DNA of 64,000 nt from Patulibacter americanus DSM 16676 (GTDB lineage Bacteria > Actinomycetota > Thermoleophilia > Solirubrobacterales > Solirubrobacteraceae): assembly GCF_000420025.1 (NCBI RefSeq), contig NZ_ATUD01000001.1:62001-126000 (forward strand), written 5' to 3'. Below are positions 16,031 through 24,437 of the stretch, piece after piece. The position numbers were made by a program, and so were the translations under genes. Position 1 is the first letter of the stretch. The number at the start of each line of letters is the position of its first letter. The notes below the pieces were generated by a model that did not search any database, was not told the DNA's origin, and saw nothing but the letters and a program-made list of their open reading frames with translations.

Positions 16031-17457
16031 AGCAGGATCCTCCGGAAGTCGGCCAGGACGCCGGCGAGGTGCGCCGTGAAGCGCGCCGCCATGGCGCCGT
16101 CGACCACGCGGTGGTCGTAGGAGAGGGACAGCGGCAGGATCAGCCGCGGGACGAACTCCGAGCCGTTCCAGACCGGGCGCATCGCCGAGCGGGTGACGCC
16201 GAGGATGGCGACCTCCGGAGCGTTGATGATCGGCGTGAACGACGTCCCGCCGATGCCGCCGAGGCTGGACAGCGAGAACGTACCGCCCGACATCTGGGCC
16301 GGGCCGAGCTTGCCGTCGCGCGCCTTGCCCGAGAGCTCGGTGAGCTCGCCGGCGACCTCGAGGATGCCCTTCTTGTCGACGTCGCGGATGACCGGGACGA
16401 CGAGGCCGTTGGGCGTGTCCGCCGCGAAGCCGAGGTGGTGGTACTTGCGCAGCACCAGCTCCTCACCGTCGAGGGAGGAGTTGAGCGTCGGGAACTTCTT
16501 CAGCGACGCCGAGAGGCCCTTGAGGAGCAGGGCGACCATCGTCACCTTGACGTCCTTCTGCTCCGCGTTGAGCTGCTTGCGGAACGCCTCGAGCTCCGTG
16601 ACGTCCGCGTCGTCGTTGTGCGTGACGTGCGGGATCCGGACCCAGTTGCGGGCCAGGTTGGCGCCGGAGAGCTTCTGGATCCGCGAGAGCGGGACGCGCT
16701 CGATCTCGCCGAACTTCTCGAAGTTCACCTTGGGCCACGGCGCCAGGCCGAGGCCGCCGTCGCCGACGGCGTCGCCACCCGCGGGCAGCTTCGGCGCGTC
16801 GGTCTTGGAGGCCGCGCCCTGCGGGGCGTCCTTGGCCTGCTGGACGTCCTCCGGGACGATCCGGCCCTTGCGGCCGCTGCCGCTGACCGTGGCGAGGTCG
16901 ACGCCGAGCTCGCGCGCCAGGCGGCGCACGCTGGGCGAGGCGTAGACCGGCTCGCCGGACGGGGTCGCGGCCGAGGCCTTCGCGGCCCCGCCGGCCTCGG
17001 CCGCGGTGCCGCCCTCGGACGCGCCGCCGGTGGCGGGCGCGTCCTTCCCGGCGCCGTCGCCCGACGACGACCCGCCGCCCGACGACGCACCGTCACCGGA
17101 GGACGCCCGGACGTCCCCGGAGCCGGAGTCCGACGCGTCGGCAGCGGTCTTCTGCTCGCCGTCCTTGTCCTGGACCGGCGCCTCGGCGGGGTCGGGCTTC
17201 TCGGCGTCGTCGCCGTCGCCGTCGCCGTCCGTCTTGATCTTCACGACGGGCGTGCCCTCGGCCACGCCGTCGCCGACCTTCACCAGGATCTCGGCGACCT
17301 CACCCGCGACCGGGGAAGGCACCTCCATCGTCGCCTTGTCGGATTCGAGCGCCACGAGGGGATCCTCGACGGCGACGGTGTCGCCCACCGCCACGAGGAT
17401 CTCCGTCACCGGCACGTCCTCGAAGTCCCCGATGTCGGGGACCTCGACCGTCGTCAT
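16027..17457 (-). CDS. Dihydrolipoamide acetyltransferase (E2)
   Basis: 476 aa. Order: a single N-terminal lipoyl domain (about 1-75; Lys in SDKATMEV), a long acidic Gly/Ser/Ala linker, a peripheral subunit-binding domain (YASPSVRRLARELGVDLATV, then GRKGRIVPEDV) and the catalytic acyltransferase domain ending with the active-site His in YDHRVVDG. It transfers acetyl from lipoamide to CoA and forms the complex core. The ATG at 17457 overlaps the aceE stop (ATGA); a slightly earlier in-frame start at 17466 is possible but would lie further inside aceE. Confidence 0.94.
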   Translation of the reverse strand: MTTVEVPDIGDFEDVPVTEILVAVGDTVAVEDPLVALESDKATMEVPSPVAGEVAEILVKVGDGVAEGTPVVKIKTDGDGDGDDAEKPDPAEAPVQDKDGEQKTAADASDSGSGDVRASSGDGASSGGGSSSGDGAGKDAPATGGASEGGTAAEAGGAAKASAATPSGEPVYASPSVRRLARELGVDLATVSGSGRKGRIVPEDVQQAKDAPQGAASKTDAPKLPAGGDAVGDGGLGLAPWPKVNFEKFGEIERVPLSRIQKLSGANLARNWVRIPHVTHNDDADVTELEAFRKQLNAEQKDVKVTMVALLLKGLSASLKKFPTLNSSLDGEELVLRKYHHLGFAADTPNGLVVPVIRDVDKKGILEVAGELTELSGKARDGKLGPAQMSGGTFSLSSLGGIGGTSFTPIINAPEVAILGVTRSAMRPVWNGSEFVPRLILPLSLSYDHRVVDGAMAARFTAHLAGVLADFRRILL

Positions 17458-20303
17458 CGCGCCCACGGGGCTCCCTCGTCCGTCTTGATCTCGTACTGCT
17501 CGATGGCCTGCGTCAGCACCTTGCGGTCGACCTCGCCGGCCTCGGCCAGCTGGGTCAGCGCCGCCAGCACCACGTGCCGGCGGTCGACCTCGAAGAACCC
17601 GCGCAGCGCCTTGCGGTAGTCGCTGCGCCCGTAGCCGTCCGTGCCGAGCACGAAGTACGGTGCGGTCAGGAACGGGCGGATGCCGTCGGCGAGCTCCCGG
17701 ATGTAGTCGCTCGAGGCGACGATCGGGACGTCGCCGGAGAGCACCTCGGAGACGTAGGGCGTGCCCTGCTCCTCCTCCGGGTGCAGCCAGTTGTGGCGCT
17801 GGATCTCGAGGCCGTCGCGGCGCAGCTCGGTGTAGCTCGTCACGGAGAAGACGTCGGCGGCGATGCCCCAGTCCTCCTCGAGCATCTCGGCCGCGGCGAT
17901 GACCTCGCGGAGGATCGTGCCGGAGCCCAGCAGGCGGATCTGCGCGGGTCCGACGTCCTTCGCCGTGGCGGCGACGTCCGTGTCCTCGCTCGAGTCGTGC
18001 TTGCCCGAGCCGGCGTCGGCGGGCTCGACGTCGCCGTCGGCGGCCTCGCCGGCGTCGTCCTCGACCAGGCCGTCGTCGCCCGAGTCCTTCGGGCTCGGCG
18101 CGCTCGCGCTGTCGGGGTCCTCGGGGGACCCGGCCTCGGCGTGCCCGGCCTCGCGCACCCGGTGGATGCCGCGGAGGATGCCCTCCTCGGCGCCCTCCGG
18201 CAGCGCGGGCTGCCGGTAGTTCTCGTTCATGACGGTGAGGTAGAAGAAGACGTCCTCCTGCTCCCCGTACATGCGGCGCAGGCCGTCGTGGACGATCACC
18301 GCCAGCTCGTACCCGTAGGCCGGGTCGTAGCTCACGCAGTTCGGGATCAGCGCGGCCTGCACGAGGCTGTGGCCGTCCTCGTGCTGCAGGCCCTCGCCGT
18401 TGAGCGTCGTGCGTCCGGCGGTGCCGCCGATCAGGAACCCGCGGGCGCGGGAGTCGCCGGCGGCCCAGGCGAGGTCGCCGATCCGCTGGAACCCGAACAT
18501 CGAGTAGTAGACGTAGAACGGGATCATCGGCGTGTCGCTGTTGCTGTACGACGTCGCCGCGGCGATCCAGGACGAGAACGCGCCCGGCTCGTTGATGCCC
18601 TCCTGGAGGATCTGCCCCTGGCGATCCTCGCGGTAGAACATGAGCTGCTCGGAGTCCTCCGGCTGGTACAGCTGCCCCACCTGGCTGAAGATGCCCAGCT
18701 GGCGGAACATGCCCTCCATGCCGAACGTGCGCGACTCGTCGGGAACGATCGGCACGACGTGCTTCTTGATCGCCTTGTCGCGCAGCAGGCCGGCGAGGAT
18801 CCGGACGAACGCCATCGTCGTCGAGATCTCACGGTCGCCCGAACCGTCGAGGACGGCCTTGAAGGCGGAGAGCTCGGGGACGGGCAGCGAGTCCGTGGAC
18901 TTCGGGCGGCGCGCCGGCAGGTAGCCGCCGAGCTTCTCGCGCTGACCCTTCAGGTAGCGGATCTCCTCCGAGTCCTCCGCCGGGCGGTGGAACTCGTAGT
19001 TCTTGACCTGCTCGTCCGTGAGGTCGAGGCCGAAGCGCTCGCGGAAGGTGAGGAGGACGTCCTCCGTCATCTTCTTCTGCTGGTGGGTGATGTTCTGCCC
19101 CTCGCCGGAGGCCCCCATCCCGTAGCCCTTGATCGTCTTCGCGAGGATGACCGTCGGCTGGCCCGTGTGGGCGCGCGCCGCGGCGTACGCCGCGTAGATC
19201 TTCGCCGGGTCGTGGCCGCCGCGGTTCAGCGCCCAGATCTCCTCGTCGGTCCAGTCCTCGACCATCTTGGCCGTCTCGGGGTGCTTCCCGAAGAAGTGCT
19301 CGCGCACGTAGGCGCCGTCGCGCGACTTCAGCGTCTGGTAGTCGCCGTCGAGCGTCTCCTCCATGAGCCGCAGGAGGTGACCGTCGGTGTCCTTGGCCAG
19401 CAGGTCGTCCCAGCGGGAGCCCCAGACGACCTTGATGACGTTCCAGCCCGCACCGCGGAAGTTCGCCTCGAGCTCCTGGATGATCTTGCCGTTGCCGCGG
19501 ACGGGGCCGTCGAGGCGCTGCAGGTTGCAGTTGATGACGAAGTTCAGGTTGTCGAGCTTCTCGCGCCCGGCCATCCCGATCGCGCCCATCGACTCGGGCT
19601 CGTCCATCTCGCCGTCGCCGCAGAAGACCCAGACGTCGCGGTCCTTCGTGTTCGCCATGCCGCGGCCCTGCAGGTACTTCAGGAACCGCGCCTGGTAGAT
19701 GCCCATGAGCGGGCCGAGGCCCATCGACACCGTGGGGAACTGCCAGAACTCCGGCATGAGCCACGGGTGCGGGTACGAAGAGAGCCCGGGCTTCGAGGCG
19801 TCCGTCTCCTCGCGGAACCGGCGCATCTGCGCCTCGTCGATCCGGCCCTCGAGGAACGCGCGGGCGTAGATGCCCGGCGACGAGTGGCCCTGGATGTAGA
19901 TCAGGTCGCCGCCGTGCTCCTCGCTCGGGGCGCGCCAGAAGTGGTTGAAGCCGACCTCGTAGAGCGTCGAGGCGGACTGGAACGAGGCGATGTGCCCCCC
20001 GAGCTCGGAGGACTCCTTGTTCGCCTGGAGCACCGTGGCCAGCGCGTTCCAGCGCACGAGGGAGCGCACGCGGCGCTCGATCGCCTGGTCCGTGGGCAGC
20101 TGCGCCGCGTCCTCGGGGGCGATCGTGTTCACGTAGGGCGTCGTCGCGTGCAGCGACGTCGCCAGCCCACGGGAGCGGGTGTGGGCGACGAGGGTCTCGA
20201 GGAGATCCTCGGCGCGGTCAGCGCCGTCGTGCTGAAGGACGGCGTCGAACGCTTCGAGCCACTCCTTCGTCTCGGCGGGATCGGGATCGGCGGTGGAGGA
20301 CAT
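17454..20303 (-). CDS. aceE: Pyruvate dehydrogenase E1, homodimeric type
   Basis: 949 aa, thiamine-diphosphate enzyme decarboxylating pyruvate and acetylating the E2 lipoyl group. It shows YIQGHSSPGIYARAFLEGR, the ThDP motif VFCGDGEMDEPES and FVINCNLQRLDGP, all diagnostic for AceE rather than the alpha/beta E1. It carries a 67-residue acidic Asp/Ser/Ala low-complexity insert (codons 17943-18143) between the central transketolase domain and the C-terminal domain, absent from typical AceE. ATG 20303 was preferred over an upstream in-frame GTG (20342) because homology begins after it. First gene of aceE-E2-E3. Confidence 0.96.
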   Translation of the reverse strand: MSSTADPDPAETKEWLEAFDAVLQHDGADRAEDLLETLVAHTRSRGLATSLHATTPYVNTIAPEDAAQLPTDQAIERRVRSLVRWNALATVLQANKESSELGGHIASFQSASTLYEVGFNHFWRAPSEEHGGDLIYIQGHSSPGIYARAFLEGRIDEAQMRRFREETDASKPGLSSYPHPWLMPEFWQFPTVSMGLGPLMGIYQARFLKYLQGRGMANTKDRDVWVFCGDGEMDEPESMGAIGMAGREKLDNLNFVINCNLQRLDGPVRGNGKIIQELEANFRGAGWNVIKVVWGSRWDDLLAKDTDGHLLRLMEETLDGDYQTLKSRDGAYVREHFFGKHPETAKMVEDWTDEEIWALNRGGHDPAKIYAAYAAARAHTGQPTVILAKTIKGYGMGASGEGQNITHQQKKMTEDVLLTFRERFGLDLTDEQVKNYEFHRPAEDSEEIRYLKGQREKLGGYLPARRPKSTDSLPVPELSAFKAVLDGSGDREISTTMAFVRILAGLLRDKAIKKHVVPIVPDESRTFGMEGMFRQLGIFSQVGQLYQPEDSEQLMFYREDRQGQILQEGINEPGAFSSWIAAATSYSNSDTPMIPFYVYYSMFGFQRIGDLAWAAGDSRARGFLIGGTAGRTTLNGEGLQHEDGHSLVQAALIPNCVSYDPAYGYELAVIVHDGLRRMYGEQEDVFFYLTVMNENYRQPALPEGAEEGILRGIHRVREAGHAEAGSPEDPDSASAPSPKDSGDDGLVEDDAGEAADGDVEPADAGSGKHDSSEDTDVAATAKDVGPAQIRLLGSGTILREVIAAAEMLEEDWGIAADVFSVTSYTELRRDGLEIQRHNWLHPEEEQGTPYVSEVLSGDVPIVASSDYIRELADGIRPFLTAPYFVLGTDGYGRSDYRKALRGFFEVDRRHVVLAALTQLAEAGEVDRKVLTQAIEQYEIKTDEGAPWAR

Positions 20304-20374
20304 CGACGCTCTGATCGGGTTCGGGGCCGAGGCGCGCAGCACGGAACGTGTCCCGCGTCACGCAAGCCTCCACA

Positions 20375-20386
20375 CTAGTATACAAG
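20375..20386 (-). promoter_or_regulatory. Promoter and near-palindromic operator of the pyruvate dehydrogenase operon
   Basis: Minus-strand CTTGTATACTAG is a 12-bp near-perfect palindrome around GTATAC and includes a good -10 hexamer TATACT about 75 bp upstream of the aceE ATG. The same 12-mer, with one mismatch, occurs at the start of the GntR/FCD gene at 24438-24449. GntR-type operators often have a GT...AC core, and PdhR of E. coli is a GntR/FCD repressor of its PDH operon, so operator function is plausible (inference). Confidence 0.6.
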
Positions 20387-20679
20387 CCCCTTCGGGCTCC
20401 GGGGATTCGTGTGGAGCGCGCGCGGCACGCGAGCAGCCGGCGGGTTCGCGGCCTCTGGGCGGGAGGTACCCGTCCAGCCCTGTTCTCCCACATCGCGCCG
20501 CCCGAGGAAAGCCCGTCCCCGGCCACGACCCCCGGCCGTCGGGTCGCGGTCTGAAGGCCGGTGGACGCTCTTCCGACCCCTGCGGGTGGACGCAGGGGCG
20601 ATGCGCCGCGGGACCCGGACGGCCGAACACCGGGGAGTCCGCGCGACCGTGGCGCCCCCGCCCGGCCCGGACCCCGCAC
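20387..20679 (+). other. Intergenic region between aceE promoter and propeller gene
   Basis: 293 bp without a credible gene. A small stem-loop AGCCC-CTTC-GGGCT lies at the left end just beyond the aceE promoter. The rest is GC-rich, with no convincing -10 for the downstream propeller gene and no conserved RNA structure that I can recognise. Confidence 0.4.
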
Positions 20680-21924
20680 ATGCCTGCACCGCTCTCCCGC
20701 CCCTTCCGCACGGCCCTGGCCGTCTGCGGGCTCCTGCTGACGACCGCCGCGCCCGCCGCCGCCGACCACAAGCCCGGCGAGGGACTCCACGCCCGCCCCG
20801 GCCAGTTCCTGTTCTCGGCCAACGGCCACGGGCGCGCTCCGAACGCGCCCGTCACCGACCCCGTGATCTCCCGCGACGGACGCGCCGCGCGCTACGTCGC
20901 CTACGCCTCGCGGGCGACGGACATCGCCCCGGGCTCGGACGGCCACCGCAACGTCTTCCTCGTCAAGCGGGCCGACGGCTTCGGGTTCTTCGGCACCCCG
21001 TGGCGGATCGGGGGCGTGTCGCTCGCCTCGCGCGGCGTCGGCGGCCGCCCCGCGAACGGCAACTCCTGGGGTCCCGCGCTCGACGGCTCCACGAACAACG
21101 ACACGCCCATCGCCCCGCGCTGCCTGGCGTTCGTCTCCGACGCCTCCAACCTCGTGCGCGGCGACGACAACGGCCACGCCGACGTCTTCGTGCGCACCCT
21201 CCGCGGGTCCCGCGCGGGACGGCTCACGCGCGTCCCGACCGACGGCCCCGCGACCTCCGTGGCGGTGTCGGGTCGCTGCGACCGCATCGCCTACGTCGCC
21301 GGCGGACGGCTCTTCGTCCGCGAGGGGCGTCGCACGACGCTCGTCCGCGGCGCCCGCGACCCGTTCCACGTCTCGATCTCCGAGAGCAAGAACCGGCGCT
21401 GGGCCGTGGTCTTCGAGCAGGCCGGCGCGATCCGGGTGTCGTGGAACGCCCGCCCGGCGCGCACCGTGATCGCCGGTGGCCAGCCCGCCCAGGACCAGTA
21501 CGGCCGCTACGTCCTCTACCACCGCGGCGGCCGGATCTTCCAGTCCAACCTGCGCGGCGCGGCGAACGAACGCACGCCGATGCGGCAGAACGGCCTCCGC
21601 GTGAACCCGGCCGGCGAGGGCCACACGCCCGCCCTCACCGCCGGCGGGATGCACTCGTTCTTCGTCCGCGCCGGCGCCCTGTGGCGCAACGTGACGATGC
21701 TGAACGTCGGCCTCTGCCCCACCGGCGGCGAGCTCGGCGCCCCCTCGACGAGCTCGCGTGGCAACTACGTCGTCTACGCCTGCTCCGGCGGCCCGGTCTA
21801 CATGACCTACCTCGGGCCGAAGTGCGTCAGCGCCGAGGACGAGGCGAACGGGAACAACCCGCAGAATCTCGTCGTCTGCGGCCCCAACATGACGGTCCCG
21901 GGCGCAGACATCGGCCCGGACTGA
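20680..21924 (+). CDS. Secreted WD40/TolB-like beta-propeller protein
   Basis: 414 aa. ATG 20680 gives a clear signal peptide (about 1-29, cleavage after PAAA). The body has regularly spaced propeller strands (PVISRDGRAARYVAYAS, RCDRIAYVAGGRLFVREG, GRYVLYHRGGRIFQSNL) similar to TolB/PD40 repeats, where each blade reports values from a dotted list. Cys residues (RCLAF, RCDR, LCPTGG, YACSGG, KCVS, VCGP) could form disulfides outside the cell. No catalytic motif is visible and the role is unknown. A run of extra N-terminal open frame upstream lacks homology and was excluded. Confidence 0.75.
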   Translation: MPAPLSRPFRTALAVCGLLLTTAAPAAADHKPGEGLHARPGQFLFSANGHGRAPNAPVTDPVISRDGRAARYVAYASRATDIAPGSDGHRNVFLVKRADGFGFFGTPWRIGGVSLASRGVGGRPANGNSWGPALDGSTNNDTPIAPRCLAFVSDASNLVRGDDNGHADVFVRTLRGSRAGRLTRVPTDGPATSVAVSGRCDRIAYVAGGRLFVREGRRTTLVRGARDPFHVSISESKNRRWAVVFEQAGAIRVSWNARPARTVIAGGQPAQDQYGRYVLYHRGGRIFQSNLRGAANERTPMRQNGLRVNPAGEGHTPALTAGGMHSFFVRAGALWRNVTMLNVGLCPTGGELGAPSTSSRGNYVVYACSGGPVYMTYLGPKCVSAEDEANGNNPQNLVVCGPNMTVPGADIGPD

Positions 21925-21933
21925 GGCGCGGCC

Positions 21934-22024
21934 GGGGTCGTGCCAGGACTCCGTCCCGGGCCGGCCGGCGCGTCCGGCCGCCGACTGGCCGGGTCCGTTG
22001 TCCGCGGCATGCCGGCACGACCCC
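21934..22024 (+). repeat. 91-bp palindromic dispersed element, copy A
   Basis: Bounded by perfect 11-bp terminal inverted repeats, GGGGTCGTGCC and GGCACGACCCC (13 bp if flanking CC/GG is counted). Reversed, it aligns along its whole length with the element at 23639-23730, including the internal blocks CCCGGCCAGTC and GTCCTGGC. It begins 10 bp after the propeller-gene stop, so it may act as a terminator. No target-site duplication is visible. Confidence 0.75.
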
Positions 22025-22224
22025 GGTGACCGGTCGCCGCACGGGTTGAGGGCGTATGCACGTTCAGGTACGGTCGCGCCGAGGGTCCGGAGCCGGCGGC
22101 GCACACGTGCGCGTGCGGCCGCGTCGACGGTCCCTCCAGGGACGGACGGGGTGCCGCGCGCAGCGCCCGGATCGCCCTGCCGACCCGTCGCCGGGCTCCC
22201 CGGCGCTACCCCGAGGAGCCCGTC
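22025..22224 (+). other. Leader/intergenic region upstream of the small ORF and MaoC gene
   Basis: 200 bp with no gene I can support. It contains TACGGT (near 22070), a possible -10 for the MaoC transcription unit, and GC-rich sequence with no clear structure. Confidence 0.3.
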
Positions 22225-22311
22225 ATGACGACGACCATCCCCACGGTCACCGGCGACACCGGTGCCGGCCGGACGACGACGGACGCCGCACCGGCGTCCG
22301 CGGAGGCCTGA
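22225..22311 (+). CDS. Possible 28-aa small protein or leader peptide upstream of MaoC
   Basis: A short ORF, MTTTIPTVTGDTGAG..., rich in Thr, Ala and Asp, is preceded by a strong GAGGAG Shine-Dalgarno sequence (about 22213-22218) with 6-nt spacing, one of the best in the region. It ends 3 nt before the GTG of the MaoC gene, so it could couple or tune translation of that operon. Thr codons dominate the start (ACG ACG ACC). No family is recognisable; it may simply be a chance ORF. Confidence 0.35.
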   Translation: MTTTIPTVTGDTGAGRTTTDAAPASAEA

Positions 22312-22314
22312 GCG

Positions 22315-22809
22315 GTGACCGACGCGACCCCGGAGCCCGTCCGCCCCCGCTCCGTCGCCGACCTCCGGGCGCTGCGCGGCCGTGAGCTCGGCCCGACGGC
22401 GTGGCTCCGGGTGACCCAGGAGCAGATCGACGCGTTCGCCGGAGCGACGGACGACCACCAGTGGATCCACGTCGACCCGGAGCGCGCGGCGGAGAGTCCT
22501 CTCGGCACGACGATCGCCCACGGCCTGCTCACGCTCTCGCTCGGCCCGACCCTCGTCGCGCAGCTCATCGCGTTCGACGGCTTCGCCCACAGCCTCAACT
22601 ACGGCTACGACAAGGTCCGCTTCCCGGCCCCCGTGCCGGTCGGCTCGCGGGTCCGCATGCGCGCCACGATCACGGCGGTCGACGAGGTGCCCGGCGGCTG
22701 CCAGGTCACCACGGCCCAGACGATCGAGCGCGAGGGCGGCGACAAGCCCGTCTGCGTGGCGGCGTCGATCGGGCGCTTCGTCGAGGCGGAGGGCGGCGCC
22801 GATGCCTGA
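22315..22809 (+). CDS. MaoC-family (R)-specific enoyl-CoA hydratase
   Basis: 164 aa hot-dog fold. The catalytic signature D-x4-H is seen as FAGATDDHQWIHVDPERA, followed by GTTIAHGLLTLSL, the standard MaoC/PhaJ substrate loop. It hydrates enoyl-CoA to (R)-3-hydroxyacyl-CoA in fatty-acid or PHA metabolism. GTG 22315 lies 3 nt after the small ORF and overlaps its GGAGG-containing end; the 3' end overlaps the crotonase gene by 8 bp, so the two are cotranscribed. Confidence 0.9.
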   Translation: MTDATPEPVRPRSVADLRALRGRELGPTAWLRVTQEQIDAFAGATDDHQWIHVDPERAAESPLGTTIAHGLLTLSLGPTLVAQLIAFDGFAHSLNYGYDKVRFPAPVPVGSRVRMRATITAVDEVPGGCQVTTAQTIEREGGDKPVCVAASIGRFVEAEGGADA

Positions 22810-23593
22810 TCTGACGGCAGGGCCCGTCCGCTACGAGGTCCACGGCGACGTCGCCGAGATCGTGCTCGACCGGCCCCCGCTGAACCTCTACGGGGCCGCG
22901 CTGCAGGACGGGCTGGTCGCCGCCGTGGCGCGCGCCGCCGCCGACCGCCCGCGCGCGCTGCTCTTCCGGGCCGAGGGCGACGTCTTCACCGCCGGCGTCG
23001 ACGTGCACGGGTTCGACGGCCAGGACGCCGCGAGCTACGCCGAGAACAACGGCGGCGGGCTCGCGCTGACGCAGGCGCTCGAGGACCTCCCCCTGCCGAC
23101 GATCGCCGTCGTCCACGGGCTGTGCCTGACCGTCGGCCTCGAGCTCTCCCTCGCGTGCGACCTGCTGTGGGCCGCGGACGACGCGCGCTTCGGGCTCGTG
23201 GAGCGCCGCGTCGGCATCTCGCCCGGGATGGGCGGCACGCAGCGCATGGCGGAGCGCGCCGGGACCGCCCGGGCCCGCGAGTTCGTGATGACGGGGCGCC
23301 TCTACGGGGCCGAGGAGCTGCGGGAGTGGGGCGTCGTCAACCGCGTCGTGCCCCGGGAGCGCCTGCTCGAGGAGGCCCGGGCCGTCGCGGCGGACCTCGC
23401 CGCCGGACCCACGCTCGCGATGGCCGCCACGAAGGCCGTCGTCCGCGCGCAGGCCGACGAGGGGACCCGCGGCGCCGACGCCCGCATCGCGGAGCTGACG
23501 GCGCACCTGATCGAGACGGAGGACGCCCGCACGGCCGTCGCCGCGTTCCTGGAGAACGGGCCGCGCGCCGACGTCGCGTTCCGGGGCCGCTGA
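22802..23593 (+). CDS. Enoyl-CoA hydratase/isomerase (crotonase) family protein
   Basis: 263 aa. The oxyanion-hole region FTAGVDVHGF is present, and both Glu residues used by hydratases are kept: VGLELSLACDLL (first Glu) and GLVERRVGISPGMGGTQRM (second Glu). This fits a true hydratase rather than only an isomerase or hydrolase. Paired with the MaoC protein it may act on one acyl-CoA pathway with opposite stereochemistry, or on a cyclic/aromatic acyl-CoA; the substrate is unknown. Confidence 0.88.
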   Translation: MPDLTAGPVRYEVHGDVAEIVLDRPPLNLYGAALQDGLVAAVARAAADRPRALLFRAEGDVFTAGVDVHGFDGQDAASYAENNGGGLALTQALEDLPLPTIAVVHGLCLTVGLELSLACDLLWAADDARFGLVERRVGISPGMGGTQRMAERAGTARAREFVMTGRLYGAEELREWGVVNRVVPRERLLEEARAVAADLAAGPTLAMAATKAVVRAQADEGTRGADARIAELTAHLIETEDARTAVAAFLENGPRADVAFRGR

Positions 23594-23638
23594 GCCCGGC
23601 CCCGGGCCGCCGCCTCCCGTCCCCTCGCGGCCCCCACC

Positions 23639-23730
23639 GGGGTCGTGCCGGCGTGCCGAGGCCGTCCGGCCCGGCCAGTCACCCCGCCGGACACGGCGGC
23701 GGGGCCCGGCCGGCGTCCTGGCGCGACCCC
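23639..23730 (-). repeat. 92-bp palindromic dispersed element, copy B (inverted relative to copy A)
   Basis: Terminal inverted repeats GGGGTCGTGCC and GGCGCGACCCC (one mismatch). It aligns with the reverse complement of copy A through most of its length. It fills the gap between the convergent crotonase and GntR genes, ending 5 bp before the GntR stop, so it could also serve as a bidirectional terminator. Together the two copies bracket the MaoC/crotonase unit. Confidence 0.75.
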
Positions 23731-23734
23731 GGAC

Positions 23735-24436
23735 TCACTCCTTTTCGAAGAACTCCGGGTGGTCGGCCTGGATCGATTCGAGCACGGAGAGCACCATCCG
23801 CAGGTGGTGGCGCAGTGCCACCTCGGCCTGATCCGGGTCGTGGGCCGCGATCGCGTCGAGGACCGTGCGGTGCTCGGCGATCATCTCGCCCATGTACTCC
23901 GGGACCGGCAGGCTGAGCCGACGGACCCGGACGAGGTGGCCGTCGGCGCGCTGGGCCAGGGACCAGGCGATGCCGTGGCCCGAGGCCTCGCAGAGCGCCG
24001 CGTGGAACGCGTCGTCCAAGACGAAGAAGCGGTCGAAGTCCCCGGCGGCGTGCGCGTCCTCCTGTGCCGCGACGATCTCCCGCAGCGCCAGCAGCTCGGC
24101 GTCGCCGACGCGCTCGGCGGCCAGGCGGATCGCGGCGCACTCCAGCGCCTCGCGGACGAACTGCGCGTCGGCGACCGCGCCGATGGAGATCTTCGAGACG
24201 AAGGTCCCCAGCTGCGGGACGATCTCGACGATGCGGTCGTCGCGTAGTCGGACGAGCGCCTCGCGCACCGGGGTGCGGCTGACGCCGAGGGCTTCGGCCA
24301 GCTCGTTCTCCGACAGCCGGCGTCCCGGCTCGAGCCGCCCGGCCACTAGCGCCTCGCGCAGCGCGTCGTACACCCGTTGGCGGGTCCCGCCGCGGGCGCG
24401 ATCGGTCAGCGCGATCCTGAGGTCCGGCGGCGGCAC
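23735..24436 (-). CDS. GntR-family transcriptional regulator, FCD subfamily
   Basis: 233 aa. The N-terminal winged helix has LSENELAEALGVSRTPVREAL (recognition helix with the SRTPVRE signature), followed by a C-terminal FCD all-helical effector/metal domain with conserved D and H residues (LDDAFHAALCEASGH, EHRTVLDAIAAHD, ALRHHL). GTG start 24436 has TAGTAT 6 nt upstream, giving a leaderless mRNA. That -10 lies inside a 12-bp motif shared with the aceE promoter, so autoregulation and PDH control are plausible. The effector is unknown. Confidence 0.88.
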   Translation of the reverse strand: MPPPDLRIALTDRARGGTRQRVYDALREALVAGRLEPGRRLSENELAEALGVSRTPVREALVRLRDDRIVEIVPQLGTFVSKISIGAVADAQFVREALECAAIRLAAERVGDAELLALREIVAAQEDAHAAGDFDRFFVLDDAFHAALCEASGHGIAWSLAQRADGHLVRVRRLSLPVPEYMGEMIAEHRTVLDAIAAHDPDQAEVALRHHLRMVLSVLESIQADHPEFFEKE

Positions 24437-24437
24437 G

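Noticed and set aside
20504..20515. GAGGAAAGCCCG, resembling the conserved start of RNase P RNA
   Set aside because: The motif differs from GAGGAAAGTCC, only about 180 nt remain before the next gene, and the other conserved RNase P segments are not seen.
21934..23730. Composite transposon formed by the two inverted elements
   Set aside because: No transposase and no target-site duplication are visible, and each element is far too short to be an insertion sequence.
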